This document shows, one piece after another, positions 17,546 through 18,177 of a stretch of DNA of 18,177 nt. Under the pieces are notes generated by a model that was given only the letters and a program-made list of their open reading frames with translations, did not search any database and was not told the origin of the DNA. Each line of letters starts with the position of its first letter. The stretch's first letter is position 1. The stretch lies in assembly GCA_004325065.1 (NCBI GenBank), contig PITI01000167.1:1-18177 (forward strand), given 5' to 3'. Origin of the DNA: Hamiltosporidium magnivora (lineage: Eukaryota; Microsporidia; Dubosqiidae). The translations under genes were made by a program, and so were the position numbers.

Positions 17546-18177
17546 TTTAACTCATTTTTAGAAAAATGAAATTAATAAAAATTAAAGTAAGAGATCTATG
17601 GTGATTTTTTATCCATAACTTAATAGAATAACAAAAATTAATCTTAAATACAAAATAAAATAGAAAGTAAAAAACAAAATAAAATATAAATAAAAGAAAT
17701 TAAACTCTTTCAATTATAATTGATTCTACTTCATACTTCTGTATGATATTTTTTTAGAGCACCACTTCATTGTTTAATTTGAAGTGCAAGACATACAACC
17801 AAATAGATCAATGATGGTCATAATTACAGCCAAAAAGTAATAAAGATGTCTCCTTTATTTTTGTTTGATAAAATCTCTTTCCAAAATGGCAATATAGTAA
17901 ATTAAAAACGCGATTTAGTTACAACGAACATCAACATCGTATTTCATTTTTAAGAAAACACTTGATTATACTCAAGTATATGACTGTATTGAATTTTTCT
18001 CGTTCCTTTGTATCAGCCCGGGACATACAGACACTTCGGAGTTGCTTTATGTTGCACAAAATGTTTTTAAATGTATTCCGTCCGCTTAATATGATTTCCT
18101 GCAATTTTGAATTTAAAAAAAACTTTTTTGTACAACTATAATTTTATCAAATTGCTGTTGGAATTGCATAGCTCATT

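Larger units (their letters stand above)
13968..17600 (+). mobile_element. Decayed RLE-type (R2-like) non-LTR retrotransposon, copy B
   Basis: The copy aligns along its length with copy A and shows the same order of pieces: N-terminal region (about 14090-14310), degraded linker, RT (about 15140-15925), thumb region, CCHC knuckle (about 16686-16740), endonuclease (16781-17030) and acidic tail (17321-17545). Its lesions are mostly different from those of copy A, so both decayed after separating. It keeps some parts that copy A lost (the RPD endonuclease motif, a single-frame tail) and has lost others (a knuckle cysteine, several RT motifs). It is inactive. Confidence 0.84.
12905..18177. repeat. 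Long direct repeat, arm 2
   Basis: This is the second arm of the repeat seen at 1-5303, in the same orientation, with a start-to-start distance of 12904 bases. The first 1068 bases (12905-13972) match arm 1 without a visible difference; the first mismatch is C/T at 1069/13973. The element body then diverges strongly. The arm runs to the window end. It carries retrotransposon copy B. Confidence 0.93.

Noticed and set aside
1..18177. The two long repeat arms as LTRs of one giant element
   Set aside because: Each arm contains a complete-order LINE of its own, and the DNA between them is a mixture of unrelated elements and a gene on the opposite strand.

Overview
This is an AT-rich, gene-poor window that is best read as nuclear DNA of a microsporidian. 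The main evidence is its only intact gene, a 518-codon ORF on the minus strand (5509-7065). It has a CCCCC run directly before the ATG, a TATA-like box about 20 bases upstream, and an AATAAA signal that overlaps the stop codon. All three are typical of compact microsporidian genes. I see no introns, rRNA, tRNA or bacterial-type operons. The genus cannot be fixed from the sequence; a large, transposon-rich microsporidian genome would fit.

Almost everything else is transposon debris from at least four classes. (1) Two decayed full-length-like copies of an RLE-type (R2-like) non-LTR retrotransposon lie on the + strand, one in each arm of a long direct repeat (1-5303 and 12905-18177). Each shows, in order, an N-terminal region, a reverse transcriptase, a CCHC knuckle, a restriction-like endonuclease and an acidic tail, all broken by frameshifts and stops. 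(2) A 3' fragment of a related but different element lies on the minus strand (about 7300-8110). (3) A Ty3/gypsy-type integrase fragment (about 11040-11994) sits between two LTR-like ends in inverted orientation. (4) A fossil of a Merlin/IS1016-type (ISXO2-like) DDE transposase lies at about 9388-9790. In addition, a 234-bp block of about 45% GC (12357-12590) is flanked by a perfect 15-bp direct repeat and looks like a SINE-like or LINE-leader insertion.

Layout: 1-1068 is repeat-arm flank and 1064-4735 is element copy A. 4736-5303 is the 3' flank of the arm. 5509-7065 is the secreted-type hypothetical protein on the minus strand, followed upstream by a 9-bp tandem repeat at 7139-7191. 7300-8110 is the inverted element fragment. 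8140-9387 shows nothing recognisable, 9388-9790 is the Merlin fossil, and 9791-10654 shows nothing. 10655-12330 is the gypsy remnant with inverted ends, 12342-12605 the SINE-like insertion, 12606-12904 AT-rich spacer, and 12905-18177 the second repeat arm with element copy B.

The two arms differ unevenly. The first 1068 bases are identical, the element body is clearly diverged, and the 3' flank is intermediate with a perfectly matching stretch. This mosaic points to gene conversion, nested duplication or an assembly effect. I found no operon-like or defence-like multi-gene system. The most noteworthy items are the TSD-flanked GC-rich insertion, the mosaic repeat, the DNA-transposon fossil and the lone intact secreted-type gene.
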